DNA of 64,000 bases from Melampsora larici-populina 98AG31 (taxonomy: Eukaryota; Basidiomycota; Pucciniomycetes; Pucciniales; Melampsoraceae), in the NCBI RefSeq assembly GCF_000204055.1, contig NW_006768766.1, forward strand, positions 3,395,520 through 3,459,519, given 5' to 3'. This document shows, in pieces, positions 11,763-24,139 of this stretch. How positions within the stretch are numbered: position 1 is the stretch's first letter; each line of letters begins with the position of its first letter. The notes under the pieces are model-generated. The model did not search any database, had not been told where the DNA came from, and worked only from the letters and a program-made list of their open reading frames with translations. A program made the position numbers and the translations under genes.

Positions 11763-12489
11763 GTAATTAAAACAAGTGCAAAGTTAATATAAAGATATTT
11801 TCTAAAGAATTTGACCCTTTCTTCATATACACCATAGAACCTATTTTTGAAGCGAAATTATTTCCAATATCATTAGCTTTCTCCTTCCTTTCATGTTTCA
11901 CCATCTTTTCCACTTGAGATCAATGATAAAAATCACCTCATCAGTAAGAATCCAACCAAGATACATAAGACACCCATGACAGGCATCAAAGCCTCATGAA
12001 GATCGTGCCAGGACAGAAAAGTTGGTGAATTTGGAACAGTGAGATAAATTTGGACATTTGGATTTAATCGGAGATGGATCAGAGCCAACTTCGAATTTGG
12101 GTGATTGAAAAGACTCAGAATCGGATTCAGATACATAATCGAAAGGTTTGGCTATTATGAGGATTGTGATTTCACTTCAAGCTGGTCGGCTGAATCTTGA
12201 AATTCCTACTAATTGTGAGCCTGGTGATTGAGGTGGTGTTAATTCCATTGATTGTTCTTGTTTGAAATTTTTTGGGATCAGACTGATTGATTAGTACGAT
12301 GATAATTCTTCCTTTAAGGTTTTGGTTTCTGCTCTTGCTGCCCAAAGAACGTTTTGAAGATGTGCTAACTTCTAAAAAACAAAACAAAACAAAAGAATCG
12401 TCTCAACTTATTTGAAAGTATGATTGAAAAAGGTCAAGTTTAGTGTATTAATAAACTTAACTTTCGCTCTTCTTTCCCTTCTCTCCAAA

Positions 12490-13800
12490 GTTGATCAATC
12501 GGGACGAAGATCGATTCAACATGTAGGGTTGAGTTTAAACTTGATGGACCTGTAAACCTTCAATTTACAAGTACTGTTTTGGAGTTTTATCAGGTTTTGC
12601 CTGCGGACGCGGTTCAACTTTTACCAGTATGACTAGTATGATAGTTAGTATGATTCAAAACAAACCCTTTTGAACTCGATATATTCATTTTGTTTGGTTG
12701 TTTTGGTTTTTTCTTTGAAGTATGAGGTTAATTCTTTGTTTAGTTTAGTTGATAAAATCGTTCCCTCTCCAAAGCCTTGGAAAAAGTCTAATGCCAAGAT
12801 TCTACAACTTGATTCTAAACAAATAAAGTAAGTTTTTTAATCAAAAATAAAACAATAGTTTAAAGACTTTTAAAAGATTTTAATAAACTTTCTTGATTGG
12901 TTTTTTCATTAGTTCGAAAGTCTCCTGTACAGGTACCTTAAATCAGCTCTTTACGTTGTCGAAATCCAAAAAACCACTTGAGAAATTTGAGTGTAACTTT
13001 TTTTGGTCGAATTGTGTAGTGATTTTTATTGCAAAACAAGGTGAAGGGTTTCATAATATTGCTGAGTTATATGAAACTCCGATGTGGGAATCCTGATTCC
13101 TCATTGATCACATTTGTTAGTATTAGTGGTAGGAATAGAAGCTTAAAAATTAATCGATGACCTTTGTGGAGTTTTAACCAATTATTTTTGGTAAGATCGA
13201 TAACTTTTATTCTTCTTTCTTAGTAACTGACAGAGTTTTGGTTTCATGTAAATCCAATCAGATGGTAATCAATGGGTTTCTGAATCTGATGTGGATGCTG
13301 CTGAATTCAAGACCTCAGAAGATCCTCGCGGTAAATCTTCACGTAGTAGTACTGAGATCACTTTGTAAGCATCTCATTTTATTTCTATTCTTTGTTCTCA
13401 TTGGAATACTTGGACTTACATACGTTGTTGTTCTACCTATAGGTATATTAAACATGATGCTACTGAGTATTTAGAGATTGACAACTCAAAGAACTAATTG
13501 CAACTCTGAGTTTTCCACAGTCGTGCCAATTTATCTTTGGACTGACAAAGGTTTGTCTAATTTTTGCTCAAATACATGTTTCTCTTTTTTTGAATACTAA
13601 TCTTTCAATGATTTTGGATCTTTAGAGGAAGAAGTTTTAATTGAAGAAGAAGAAAAACCCAAACTTATGGCGAAGAGGATAAATCATCACAGGTAAAAGA
13701 GAAACCTGATGAAGAGAAAGATGAAGATTCTGAAAGGAAGAAATGGACGAGCGGAATAAGAGGATACGACAATATTGTCTTTAATGGTGATGATGAATAA
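12490..13800 (+). pseudogene. Unidentified multi-exon host-like gene relic
   Basis: Exon-like blocks on the plus strand: 12541-12627 (GPVNLQFTSTVLEFYQV,..PADAVQLLP) ending at a GTATGA donor; 12721-12832 (YEVNSLFSLVDKIVPSPKPW..LDSKQI) ending at GTAAGT; 13258-13363 (DGNQWVSESDVDAAEFKTS..) ending at GTAAGC; 13442-13491; and an acidic/lysine-rich end at about 13625-13799 (QVKEKPDEEKDEDSERKKW..VFNGDDE). The blocks follow a plausible order with introns. Frames between some blocks, especially 12900-13100, are broken. No family was recognised. An intact but poorly phased gene cannot be excluded. Confidence 0.4.
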
Positions 13801-15105
13801 AACTGATGACTATTCAAAGCAGATGATATGGTTAGTTTTGTTCAGTTCTGCGCTTTCACAATCTATCCTAAAATTTACTTCTGATGACCTTGCTTTGAAT
13901 GCAATGCGATCAGTATAGTCGGGCCGATTATCATCAAATTATCTAGGTTCCCAAAGTTATCAGCTTCGAATGAACTTCGCTACGCGAAGTTTTGAATTGA
14001 TTGGTCCCACAACCATCTTGATTTGATATGTAGCCGTTATAACTTGATGCGAGATAGTTTGAGCTGAGTTTCAAATCGTTCGAAGATCCAACTACCTACA
14101 AGCGATCCTGTGTGTCTATATGAACTTATCATCATATTTTGTAACTTATCCATCATTATGAAATTCAAACTATATGGTATCCTAACAAGTATTACACGCT
14201 CAAGTGATTCTCACTCTACCCAAGATATCCAAATCGAATCTCTTTAAAGTGAGATCTAAAGATTTTCAGGTTCCTGGTAAATATGTATCCCCATTGCTTT
14301 GAAAATCTAGTTGTGAATTGATTTCTCAAAAGACCATATTCAATTCCACCTCATGAGTTGCTTTTAGATAACATAGTATATGTGATGCCTTTTCTTCAAA
14401 CATAACGATCCACATAATCCTTCCAAAACTCGAAAAAAATACTTTACCTTGATCAGAGGTCCAGCCATTAACTACTTTCTTGTGTTTCAAAGAAAGGATG
14501 CACAACCATAAACCAAGAAAGAAATTAAATTCTTTCAAGTTTCATTGACGTTGCTTATCTTTAAATTTGTTTTTTTCTGATAGTTGATAAAATTGTTTCC
14601 TACATTCTTGTTTTGAATTTGGGCCCAAGTTTTTCTTATGATAGCCTTGAACTGAAAAGGCAAATCAAAGATTTCACTTCAAATGAGCTTTCAGATTCAA
14701 CAAAAGATACAATTGAAATCAACTTCAAAGTCAGCAAGATCAGGAAATGGTACGGACATGAGGTTCTCAAGTAAGCATATGCTTTCTTTTCTTTTTTCTT
14801 TTTGGCACATGTGAAAATCCATTGACAGCGCTTTGTTCATGATTTGTTTTGGGCTTCTTGAACCCCAATCAATAAGAACCTTTCTGCGCGTTTTGAGGCT
14901 TTAGGTCACAACTAACAATACTATTGTCAAGAGGTATGTAAATTGAGATGGGAGAAGACATTTCTTAATCAGATGTGTGTATTACATATAGACATTCATG
15001 TGAAACATTAAGAACCTATATGTGACAGAAGTAAATATGATCAAAGGCGTGTCAAGTAATCATTATATGCTGAATAACAAACCCTTCATCCAATAGTCAC
15101 CCCCA
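13801..15105. other. No complete gene; one exon-like block
   Basis: 14647-14770 on the plus strand reads LKRQIKDFTSNELSDSTKDT..KVSKIRKWYGHEVLK up to a GTAAGC donor and looks like a single exon of an unknown protein. Elsewhere nothing is readable. Confidence 0.35.
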
Positions 15106-18100
15106 ATGTCATCATCTTACTTTTTAGGAGCACTGCACGTTTGCCTCTGCAAGGATTGCTCAACGTCACAGTTTGAGTATGAAGGATCAACATACCAAGG
15201 CCTACCACGATCTAAACCCAGTGGAAAGGCTCACGAGGAAAAACTTGAGTGGAATGGGACTCTGACAAGCGGGTCAAAAGACTCTGGTAGTAGTCTACAA
15301 GATAGCTCTGGAATGGTAAGCCTAAGATCTTCACGGAGTTTGAATGGTCTGACAGCTCTGCAATAGAAACCTGATTCTTTCTATTTTAAGCCTCCCTCAG
15401 GATCTCTTAATACCACAACGCTGCCGTCACAAATCCTCCGTCCCCCACTGCGATCAGGCACGGTTAACCCATCACATTTGCACCCCAGTCGAGACGAAAT
15501 CCAGCCAAACTCTGAGCAAACCCGCCTTTCCTATGGACTAAATGCTTCACCAACCGCTGTCCCCGAGCAAGTCCTAGGTCCTCATGACCCTGGCACATCA
15601 TCATCAAACCATTTCAATACAGAAAACTTTCGTATGCAAGAGGTGTATCTCCTTCGCCCTTCTTCACTCATTTCAATGCTACAGGTTGCCCATGGAAGTA
15701 TCATCAATCATGTTAATGAAAATCAAAGTCAAAATTCTTTGCATCTCAGTAAGCTACAGGCAAAACAATGCGCACTGGAGCATGGATACAGCGGACGTCC
15801 TTACTGGGACGATATACCAACTACGGTCCCCAGGCTATTCACCATGCTCAACCTCGATGTCCCTCTGACAGCTGAACTGTGCTGCCCTCGGTGTTTTGCT
15901 TTGCATGGCGTGCCGGACCCGGAGAACAAGAACAAATACAAATCACGATGCGATGCTCTACGTTTCTTAAAGAACCCTGATTTGATCAGGAATAGCTTAC
16001 AGGATTTGCGACGTAGCAAATGTAATGAAAACCTTTACACTACTAGTTCAACAAGAAGAAAGGCATCTAGAATCTTTTATCATCAGTCTGTAAAAATTTG
16101 GCTTGCAAAAATGATGTTATTGCCTGTTTTCGAGGAAGAATTGGATGCTTCTCTGCTCCATACCCGCCCCCCCAATGCTCCCATGTGTGATATTTGGGAT
16201 GGAGAAATGTGGACAAATTTTGAGTGTGAAGGAAAGCGTTTCACTTCAACCACTGGGAACTTGGTCTTTGGGTTGTATGTCGATTGGTTCCAACCACATG
16301 GAAAAGGATCACAGCGAAACATCTCGACGGGCAATATTCTTCTCATATGTTTCAATCTACCTCCGCAAATTCGATATAAACAAGAGAATTTAGTACTCTT
16401 TGGAACGATTCCAGGCCCTCGAGAACCCAAGGTCGAACAACTCAATCACCTATTGCGTCCCCTAGTAGATGAATTTCAAGAGTTGTGGCGGGGTGTTTTC
16501 TTCTCAGCAACTGCAAGGTACCCTAATGGCCGTTGTATTCGTGCTGCTATATGGCCTATCATTGCTGATCTCCCGGCTATGAGAAAAGTGGCAGGGTTTC
16601 CATCTCCGACGGCAACACTTTTCTGTGTGCATTGTGGTCTTGTAAAACGTGATATATCACAGACAGATCCAAGTAAATGGCCTCCACGGCTTGACCATCA
16701 ACAGCACGCTGACGAGTGGATGAACGCTGAAACCTTGGGTGATCAAAACACTGTATTCACCACCTTTGGAACTCGATGGACCGTCTTGTCCGAGCTTCCT
16801 TATTGGCAACCCATAAATTTCGTCACTGTCGACGTCATGCATTGTATAATCTTGGGTCTTCTTGCTGACCATGCAAACGAGTGTCTTGGGCTGGCTATTG
16901 CTGGAAGTGCTCTGGATTCAAAACAAACCTCTGCGGATGCAAAAACTATACATCATCAAGCGGATAGCAACTCTATATTGAACAAAGATCCAGCTTTCTG
17001 CACATCAACTGCATCACTCGCTTCCAACCACTCCACAGCCTCATCTATATTCAGCCTCCCTCAAAGCCAGTCTTCCGATGCTAGTATCTCAGAATCATCC
17101 GATGGTCTTCCTACTACCTCATCATCCTTGTTCAACGATAGTCTTGAAGAAATTTCTCCGTCACCTTTGGATTCTGAAGGCTCAGCCTCTAGGAACAAAA
17201 AAAAAGATGTGCAAATTGCTACTGTCAGGCGGTGAGTGACAGCCATTTAATCAGACCACTTTGATAGGATTTGCTGACAACAAAACTTTCCACAGAAAGC
17301 GTGCTAGGCCTCGTGGACTACCCACGGCAGGGACTGCTGGCCGCCCAAAAAAAAAGGGCACATTTTTAATTGCCACAGTGCCCGATGAAGTGGTTTCAAC
17401 CTCTGCTGTAGCTGCTCCCCAGAGGGTCCCACGGCGCTCTACACGGTTAAATTCGACTTCAAGTACAGAGATAGCTGGAACTTTTCCCAAGCCACTTCCA
17501 CGGCGCTCCAGTCGGTTGGGTTCAACTTCAGGTGCAGATGTCCCATTCAGACCCCTCCGACCAATCCCAAGACGCTCAGGACGGGTTGCTTCCACTGCAA
17601 ATCCAACTGCACTAAGAACCGCCGGACCTACTCAACCCGTTGCATCGACATCAACTAGTTTACCAACCATCCGTAATCGCGTGCTACGTCAGCGGAAAAT
17701 GAATGCTAGTCAGGCCAAAAGTAACAGTGATTCAGATATTACCATACGAGGCGCTAGACAATCCAATGAGCTACGGGGCGGAAAACCAAGGGCCAGCGTG
17801 AAAAGAAGAAACAGACAAAATCCAAGGGTCAACGTGAAAATAAGAAACAAACAAGACCCAAGGGCCAGCATGAGAAAAAAAAGCAAATGCCTTTGAATCC
17901 AAAGCACTTGACCACATCTGATCTTAATCATATACATAAAAGTATTGCCAACATAGTCACTCCAACTTGGTTAACTCGTCCCCCCAAAAAAATTGGAATG
18001 AAAAGTGCTGGCACACCAAAAGCTACGGAATGGCTCTCTTTATACACGATCTATATGGTTCTTTCGTTTATCCCTGAGCTCCAACTGTCTGATGATCCTG

Positions 18101-19256
18101 ATCGACAACTTATGTCTGCAAGCATAATACAGGTAGCTGAAATCGCCAACTTGTCTATGTCTCGAACCTTCAGCCAGAATGATGGAAATCTTTTATCATC
18201 TAAATTACGGACATATCAAGAGGACCTCATGGCTCACTGGCCTGATGTGAGTATCAAGCCAAACTTACATATTGCTCAACATATGCCCCAGATTGCAACA
18301 CTCTATGGACCTCCAGTAAGTACAGGAACTTTTGTTGGGGAACGTACAAATGGAATCATGGTCAAGATAAGGAAGAATTATCATTTGGGTGAGCTATTCA
18401 AACTTGGGATTTGAAGTTTATTATGAATCCAGGATGAGTTCTAACTTATGGTATACTAACTTTACAAAGAGGATATCGACAAAACAATCTGCCAGTCTTT
18501 TATTCGCCGAAGCTTTTTCCAGGCTGTGATGAAGAAGGCACCTAATTACTTTAATCGAGCTGATGAATCTGTCCAAATCAAAACCTTGGAGAAGCTTTCC
18601 GGGGTTCCAAAATACCATTGGTCTCAACCACAGCCTCTAGACATGTTCATATATCAATATTGGTTAGAATACTTGAATCACAACCTCGATGGACGCTATG
18701 GCACTTTCATGGATCCCAGGACTTCCAATGGTAATACATTGGAAAACTCTGTTGAGACTATTAAAAGGCTTAGTTTCTTTGGCAAGTCCTTTGGATCCAA
18801 GAAAGTAGATCAGAGGAACAGCTTGATTGAATTTAAAATGAACAATCAGCATCACTTTGGCCAGATCATCACTCACTTTTGAACATCAGTAATCCCAACA
18901 ACCTTTGTGGTGGTTGAGCCATTTGCTGCTCTGGATGCCACCGATTCCATCAAGAACTTTTACCAAGATCATCCAAAGCTCCATGCGACCATGGTGTATG
19001 ATCGGAATGAAGCCCTCATCACAGTTGATAGCCGAGATCTGATTGGCCACATTGCCATCATGAGAAATCCTGCCGGTACTTTTGGAATAACAGAACCAAC
19101 CTTGTCATTGGTTAGCTTGAGAAATTCAGTGAGTGACCTACACCAATCAGATCAGCATCTGCTATATCTCCACATGATGTATTGACCAGATGTAATTGTT
19201 TTCAGTGGTCAATCCTTGAACTAGAGGACAATGGTGAGCTTCCCGGTGAAGCCTGA
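15106..19256 (+). pseudogene. Plavaka-type (CACTA superfamily) transposase, near complete
   Basis: Five phased exons: 15106-15315, 15391-17231, 17296-18388, 18470-19128 and 19206-19256, about 1,285 codons. The start MSSSYFLGALHVCLCKDC carries a Cys cluster. Exon 2 holds a zinc-finger-like CCPRCF and the core: GNLVFGLYVDWFQP (first D), LLICFNLPPQIRYK, IPGPREP, IWPIIADLPAMRKVAGF (second D), LFCVHC, and LPYWQPINFVTVDVMHCI. Exon 3 begins with an AT-hook-like RARPRG..GRPKKKG and three PRRS.R repeats. The end of exon 3 has LKP-like KPNLHIAQHMPQI and GERTNGI, typical downstream blocks. Two lesions: a one-base frameshift near 17780, after which a K-G-Q-R-E repeat frame takes over, and a TGA at 18880-18882 in an otherwise continuous frame. 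Intron 3 has a perfect TACTAAC branch site at 18454-18460. No clear terminal inverted repeats were found. Confidence 0.85.
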
Positions 19257-20500
19257 AGCACATACTGTTTCTCTGACATCTCAATATCTTCATGAGATAA
19301 CGATAAGAAATGCAAAGGAAAGCTGAGTTGTTTGATTATATCTTCAATGATATGGATCTGACAAAGCTTGTAGAAACTAGTCAAGTGACAAGAGCCGAAT
19401 TGGGCTTTTGCCTGAAGATACATCAATCCCTTCTCCCATGTGATGGTGGAGTCACTACTCCACTTTTTTTTGTTTTCTAGCCTGTTTACCCTTTTCATTT
19501 CTGTAGGCCAGAGTCTTCCACCATTCATTTCTTTAATCCACCTTTTGTATCCTTGAGTACATTCATTCAAGCTAGCCTGATCTTTAATTAAAAATCAGCT
19601 CATTTTTTCCTTTCCTCATACAATTGGATATCCACTTACATCCTTTGAAGAAGAATGATTTTATCACAGCCAGAATGGAATTGCCTACTCAGACAAGACT
19701 TGATTAAACTGTGTAAGATTCTTCATCACACAACACAACTTATACTTTTTTGTGTTACACTTTTAGATAACACTACATTCTAAGGCTCAAGATCTTCTCA
19801 TATATCTTCTTGCCACCTCCCCAGTGGCACCCATGAAAGCTACCTGAGTGTCAAATACTATTGAATGATCTATGATATGCTCAGATCTTCAATGAGGTTA
19901 GGTTTCATCATGTACAGCTTCCAAAATTGGTAACATACAATCATATGTGTGAGCATTCAGGACTAAGGAGCATCCTTCTTCTTTTTGCAACAAAAACATG
20001 ACAATCTTGCTGGCCAGATCATAGAATTACAAAATCAATTATTTTGACAGATAGATGAAGATGCAGGATAGTCTGAGGGCAAAGAAATTATTTGGTGCTA
20101 GGATTTTTTTGGCTAAAAACCCCTTGCTTTCTTGACTGTTGCCATGGTAAGGGAACAAATATTGATGAAGGGGAAGATGAATCAATCTGATACAGCTTGA
20201 CGGCTCAATGGTTCCGTGGTGGTTAAATCAGGAAATCATTCCATTATTATGGTCCCTAATTATGGGAACTGAGACTTGGACTATATAATACTTGGAGGGG
20301 ATTTCCAGGATATCTGTGGAAGGGCTAAAACTCTCTAAATCCATAGCCGGTTTTGCTGTGGTTGAATTTTTGTTGACATTTTTCCAAAGCAGGAATATTG
20401 TAGCTACTAGTAAGCAGGAACTCCTTTGGTGTAATAAGGCCATCCTCACCCAATCCCAACCTCCTAGGCAGAGGGTAATCAAAAGAACAAGTCCAATGAG
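19257..20500. other. No gene recognised
   Basis: AT-rich sequence downstream of the transposase. A segment at about 19430-19442 is the inverse of ATGGGAGAAG near 14958, which is too short to call a terminal repeat. Nothing else is readable. Confidence 0.35.
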
Positions 20501-20504
20501 CACA

Positions 20505-21186
20505 AAGGTAGGAGATGCCTACCTTCCATTTGGCCAGATGGAAGCCTGTGTCCATGGGGCAAGAGGGCTACATAGCCATCAGTTATGTATCAATGTGTCT
20601 ACACATCTTTTGGTTACCTTCAATGACAGCTACCCATATAAGGAGGACACCTTACAAGTATCTTCTGCACAGATGGAAGTTGGTAGTCATGGGCCCGTGC
20701 AAGTGCCATGCACATGGGGGTTTACAGCCACACATAGCTACAGCTACACAAGAGCTACAAATAACTACAGCTACATACAAAGGGGGGTGCCCTCCATCCA
20801 GATGGAAGCCATGAGCCTGTGTAAGCCCCTTATACACAACCTCATGGCTTCCCAGACATGTACATACCTCAGGTTTGCCTTGGGGTCGGTGCCTTCCATC
20901 TGGCCAAATGGAAGGCACACCACACTGATGGTATGTAAATCTTTTGGGGCCAATCCAAGTAAGTCAATTTGGCTTCAAAGTGTAATCTTAGTACACTCTG
21001 TGGTCAATTTGACTCACTCAGACCTCAAGGTAGGGTCTTAATCCACTTTGGGGCCAATGTGAGTAGGTCAAATTGGCCTAGAAGTGTATTGAGACTGTAG
21101 ATTGGGTTAATTACACTTTGAGCCCAATTTGACTCACTCAAATTGGCCTTGAAGTGTATTGAAACTGCAGATCAGGTGCCTTACAT
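20505..21186. repeat. Repeat-rich tract with near-palindromic motifs
   Basis: The motif CTTCCATTTGGCCAGATGG (itself almost self-complementary) recurs at 20522, in inverted form at 20892 and, decayed, at 21181. The tract 20950-21170 repeats CAATTTG..CTCACTCA and AAGTGTA blocks in both orientations. It is more GC-rich than its flanks and is contiguous with the gag-like sequence to its right. No intact ORF. Confidence 0.55.
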
Positions 21187-21708
21187 TTGGCTAGATGGAA
21201 GCCTCAACTCAGTGCAAGCCCCATGTACACAGAGCTTTACACTTACATGTCACAGAAATCTACTACCACCTCCTCAACCAATGCAACCCCTGGCCCCTCC
21301 CACCCTGAGCCTTTGCAGGACACCTCCCCTCTCAGCTCTCCTGAGACTAACAGCCCCTCCACAATAAACTTCATATGCCACTGGAAGCCACCACTTCCAC
21401 CCCTGACCCCTGTGTCAATGCTATACCTGACACTTCCCCTCTCAGTTCTCCTGGGGGAATGGTCCCCCCCTGGTGTCAGCCCTGAGTACATATACATGTA
21501 CCCAAAACTAACCTGTAACAGTAAACACACTATGTATAAAATTAATTACATGCTACATACTGAGCTTAGACTGTATGGAACATGTAATACAGTGTATCAA
21601 AACACTTATTACATATACATGTACACTTAAAACAACATGTAATATGTAATAAAACACCATTTACACCTCATAACTCAGTGTCAAGAGTCAAAATGCTTAT
21701 ATTACATA

Positions 21709-22959
21709 GAGGGCTATGACCCGGACCTGACCCCAACCGCCCAAGCCTGCCCAATGACTTCCTGGCGGCAAGCGGTACACGCCCCGGGTCATCCAAGGCT
21801 GCCCTACAGAGTACCATAAGCCCCGCCACGGGCCCGGGCCTATCAGGGCGCCAGCCTGCCCTGGCGTTTTTGGTCCTATTTTAACAATACAGCCCAATAC
21901 AGGCACTATCTGCATGGCCCAGGCTAGTACCAGCGACGCCCCGTGACCCCTCTCTTCTTTTTTTTTTTTTTTTTTTTTTTTCTGTCATAGCTGTGAGGGT
22001 TGGGTGCTCTCTTGAGTACTCAATGCTCACTAATGGGGCTAGTAGGATCTTATAATTTATGTAAATAAGTTTATATTGCAAATATAAAAGTATTTACAAG
22101 GGATTCAGAATAGAATTAGAGAGAGAGAGAGAGAGAGGGAAGGATAATGATAAAATATTATTTATAGAGAGTGAAGGATGGATCCTAGTCCTTCCTTTAA
22201 TCTTCCAGTTGACAGATTAAAGAGTGATGTAGAGTTCACTATACTAGTTGTTCTATGGTCACTAACCTTGGGTTGTTTTTATGGTCACCAACCTTGGGTT
22301 ATTCTATGGTCACCAACCTGGGTTGTTATATGGTCACCAACCTTGGGTTGTTATATGGTCACCAACCTATTAGAGTTCTACCTAGGGAAAGTAGAGGATC
22401 CTGAGAAAGGGATGAAGATTATTACTTGCTTTTAATCAGGGAACAGATTAAAGTAGTGAAGATATCACTAGTCTTATATGTATAAGACTCTTGATATTTA
22501 CTTCAGTAGAACTTTGATTGTTCTTAAAAGTGGTGTGTAATAAAAGCTTGCGGGGAATCTCTGAAGGCTGAGAGAGGAGGGGTTTATATACTCTCCTCTC
22601 TAAACCTAACTGTAGTGATATTTGTTATTATCACTACATTGGTTTAGGGTTACTCTTTACTGTATGTCAATAATGATTACTAGTAATGCTTAATTACATA
22701 TACATGCCATGTGTAACATGTACTATACGCTTTTAACTCTTGACACTGAGTTATGAGGTGTAAATGGTGTTTTATTACATGTTACATGTTGTTTTACGGG
22801 TTTGTGTATATGTAATAAAGGTTTTGATACATTGTATTACATGTTACATACAGTCTATGCTCAGTATGTGACATGTAATTGATTTTATACATGGTGTTTT
22901 TACTATTACAGGTTAGTTTTGGGTAGATGTATATGTACTCAGGGCTGACAATAGCCCTA
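21709..22959. mobile_element. hAT-like MITE inside LTR B, split by LTR A
   Basis: GC-rich segment 21709-21991 plus 22956-22959 after removal of LTR A. Its ends are inverted, GAGGGCTATGAC on the left and GTCATAGCCCTA on the right (11 of 12 pairs). It is flanked by perfect 8-bp direct repeats ATTACATA at 21701-21708 and 22960-22967. An 8-bp duplication with short TIRs is what hAT elements make. A long poly-T run lies at about 21959-21981. No coding capacity. Confidence 0.7.
21992..22950 (-). mobile_element. Solo LTR A, inverted, with 5-bp TSD
   Basis: Read on the minus strand it starts TGTCAGCCCTGAGTAC and ends ACCCTCACA, about 959 bp. It is flanked by perfect ATAGC copies (21987-21991 and 22951-22955). 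Inside are five GGTCACCAACC/GGTCACTAACC motifs (22257-22370) and a TTAGGTTTAGAGAG block shared with LTR C. It inserted 4 bp from the right end of the hAT-like MITE. Confidence 0.85.
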
Positions 22960-24139
22960 ATTACATATCATACATAACATGTATATGTAAACATCAAGAG
23001 TCTTACAAAGATAAGACTAGTGATAAACTTCTTACAACTTTAATCATCTTCCTGATTAAAAGTAAGTAATACATTCCTTCACATCCCTCTGGAACCTCTA
23101 CGTCCCCCAAGTAGAAATCAAACTGGGTTGGTGACCTCTAACAGCCCCAGGTTAGTGACCTTAAGAAGAACTTTCAGGTTGGTGACCATAAGAACAACCA
23201 GTTTGGTGATCTCTATCTCACCCTTTAAATCTGTTAATTGAAGATTAAAGGAAGGTCTTGGATCCAACCTTCATCTCTTAATTATAACACTTGTTATTAT
23301 TAGAATCTCCTTTTAAGGAGTCAACTAACTGTAGTCTGTCTGGATTTGTCCAAACAGACTGTAAGTCCCCCTTTCCTCCTTTTCTTTCCTTTCTTTATTT
23401 CATATTGTAATTACTACATATTTGAAATAAAGAATTGAAATTTCCTATCAAACCTACTATTTGCCCATTTATTGAGCTTAGAGCACTTCTAAAGAGCACC
23501 TTACCCTCACACCTGGGATCACCTTGATTTGATCAATTCCCCTCTGAACACCCTATTCCTTTCAAACCATAGCTCTGCTGAGGACAATTGGAAGGCTTCA
23601 ACCCCCCTTGCCCTGCCAATTCCTTCCTCTACCGCCCATGTGTATCCTGTACCCTCTTACCTTGAACTCAACCCACCATCTCCCCATGCTGAGGCATCCC
23701 CATGTGAGCAAACACCAGCTCTGGACCCTTGTACCCAAGCCTTGAAACATAAACAGATCTTGCTTGAGAGAGTCAGAGGCCCCACCCTTGAGGAATCCCC
23801 CAATCTCACTCAATCCTTGAAGGGTAAAGGGAAGTAGGTCTCCCATAAGGCCTCATATCAATACTCCAACTGGTACCAGCTTGACAAGATCTTCAAAGCG
23901 CCCCAAGAAACATGGACCCAATACCTCAGAGCCTTGTCCCGGGCTTCCTTGTGAAGCCAAGCAAAAGGGTGAGCTTTCCAGGCTCAAGGTTCAGGTCACC
24001 ACAGTTCTCAAAGCTCAGCCATGATTGAGCCCAACGCCCCAGCAACCACCTCCCTCTCCAATTATGCCATTAAACCCCCCTCTCTTGTCACCACCTTCAT
24101 ACACCGCGACTCTGGTCTCCAATACCCCAGCTAACACCT

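Larger units (their letters stand above)
21474..23511 (+). mobile_element. Solo LTR B, with 5-bp TSD, itself interrupted
   Basis: Begins TGTCAGCCCTGAGTAC and ends ACCCTCACA. It is flanked by perfect copies of CCTGG (21469-21473 and 23512-23516). Sequence is shared with LTR A (inverted) and LTR C. It contains repeated GGTTGGTGACC motifs (about 23130-23205). A 290-bp MITE and LTR A are inserted inside it, and relative to LTR C it lacks about 200 bp in the middle. Confidence 0.8.
21187..24130 (+). mobile_element. Gag-like ORF remnant interrupted by nested insertions
   Basis: 21243-21473 encodes a Ser/Thr/Pro-rich stretch (QDTSPLSSPETNSP) and 23512-23837 encodes another (HAEASPCEQTPAL). If the LTR at 21474-23511 is removed, the frame reads straight across the join (SSPGGMVPPW | DHLDLINSP). 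The frame used left of the join differs from the QDTSPL frame by one shift, so the ORF was already damaged. Low-complexity Pro/Ser N-termini are common in LTR-retrotransposon gag proteins, but no zinc knuckle, protease or RT is visible. A plain cellular ORF or other repeat is possible. Confidence 0.35.

Noticed and set aside
14958..19442. Possible terminal inverted repeats (ATGGGAGAAG near 14958 and its reverse complement near 19430) around the Plavaka gene
   Set aside because: Only about ten bases match, the ends are not CACTA-like and no target duplication flanks them.
20228..21130. Several overlapping ORFs of 60-250 codons on both strands at 20.2-21.1 kb
   Set aside because: They translate palindromic and repeated motifs. 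Frames on opposite strands mirror each other and no domain is visible.
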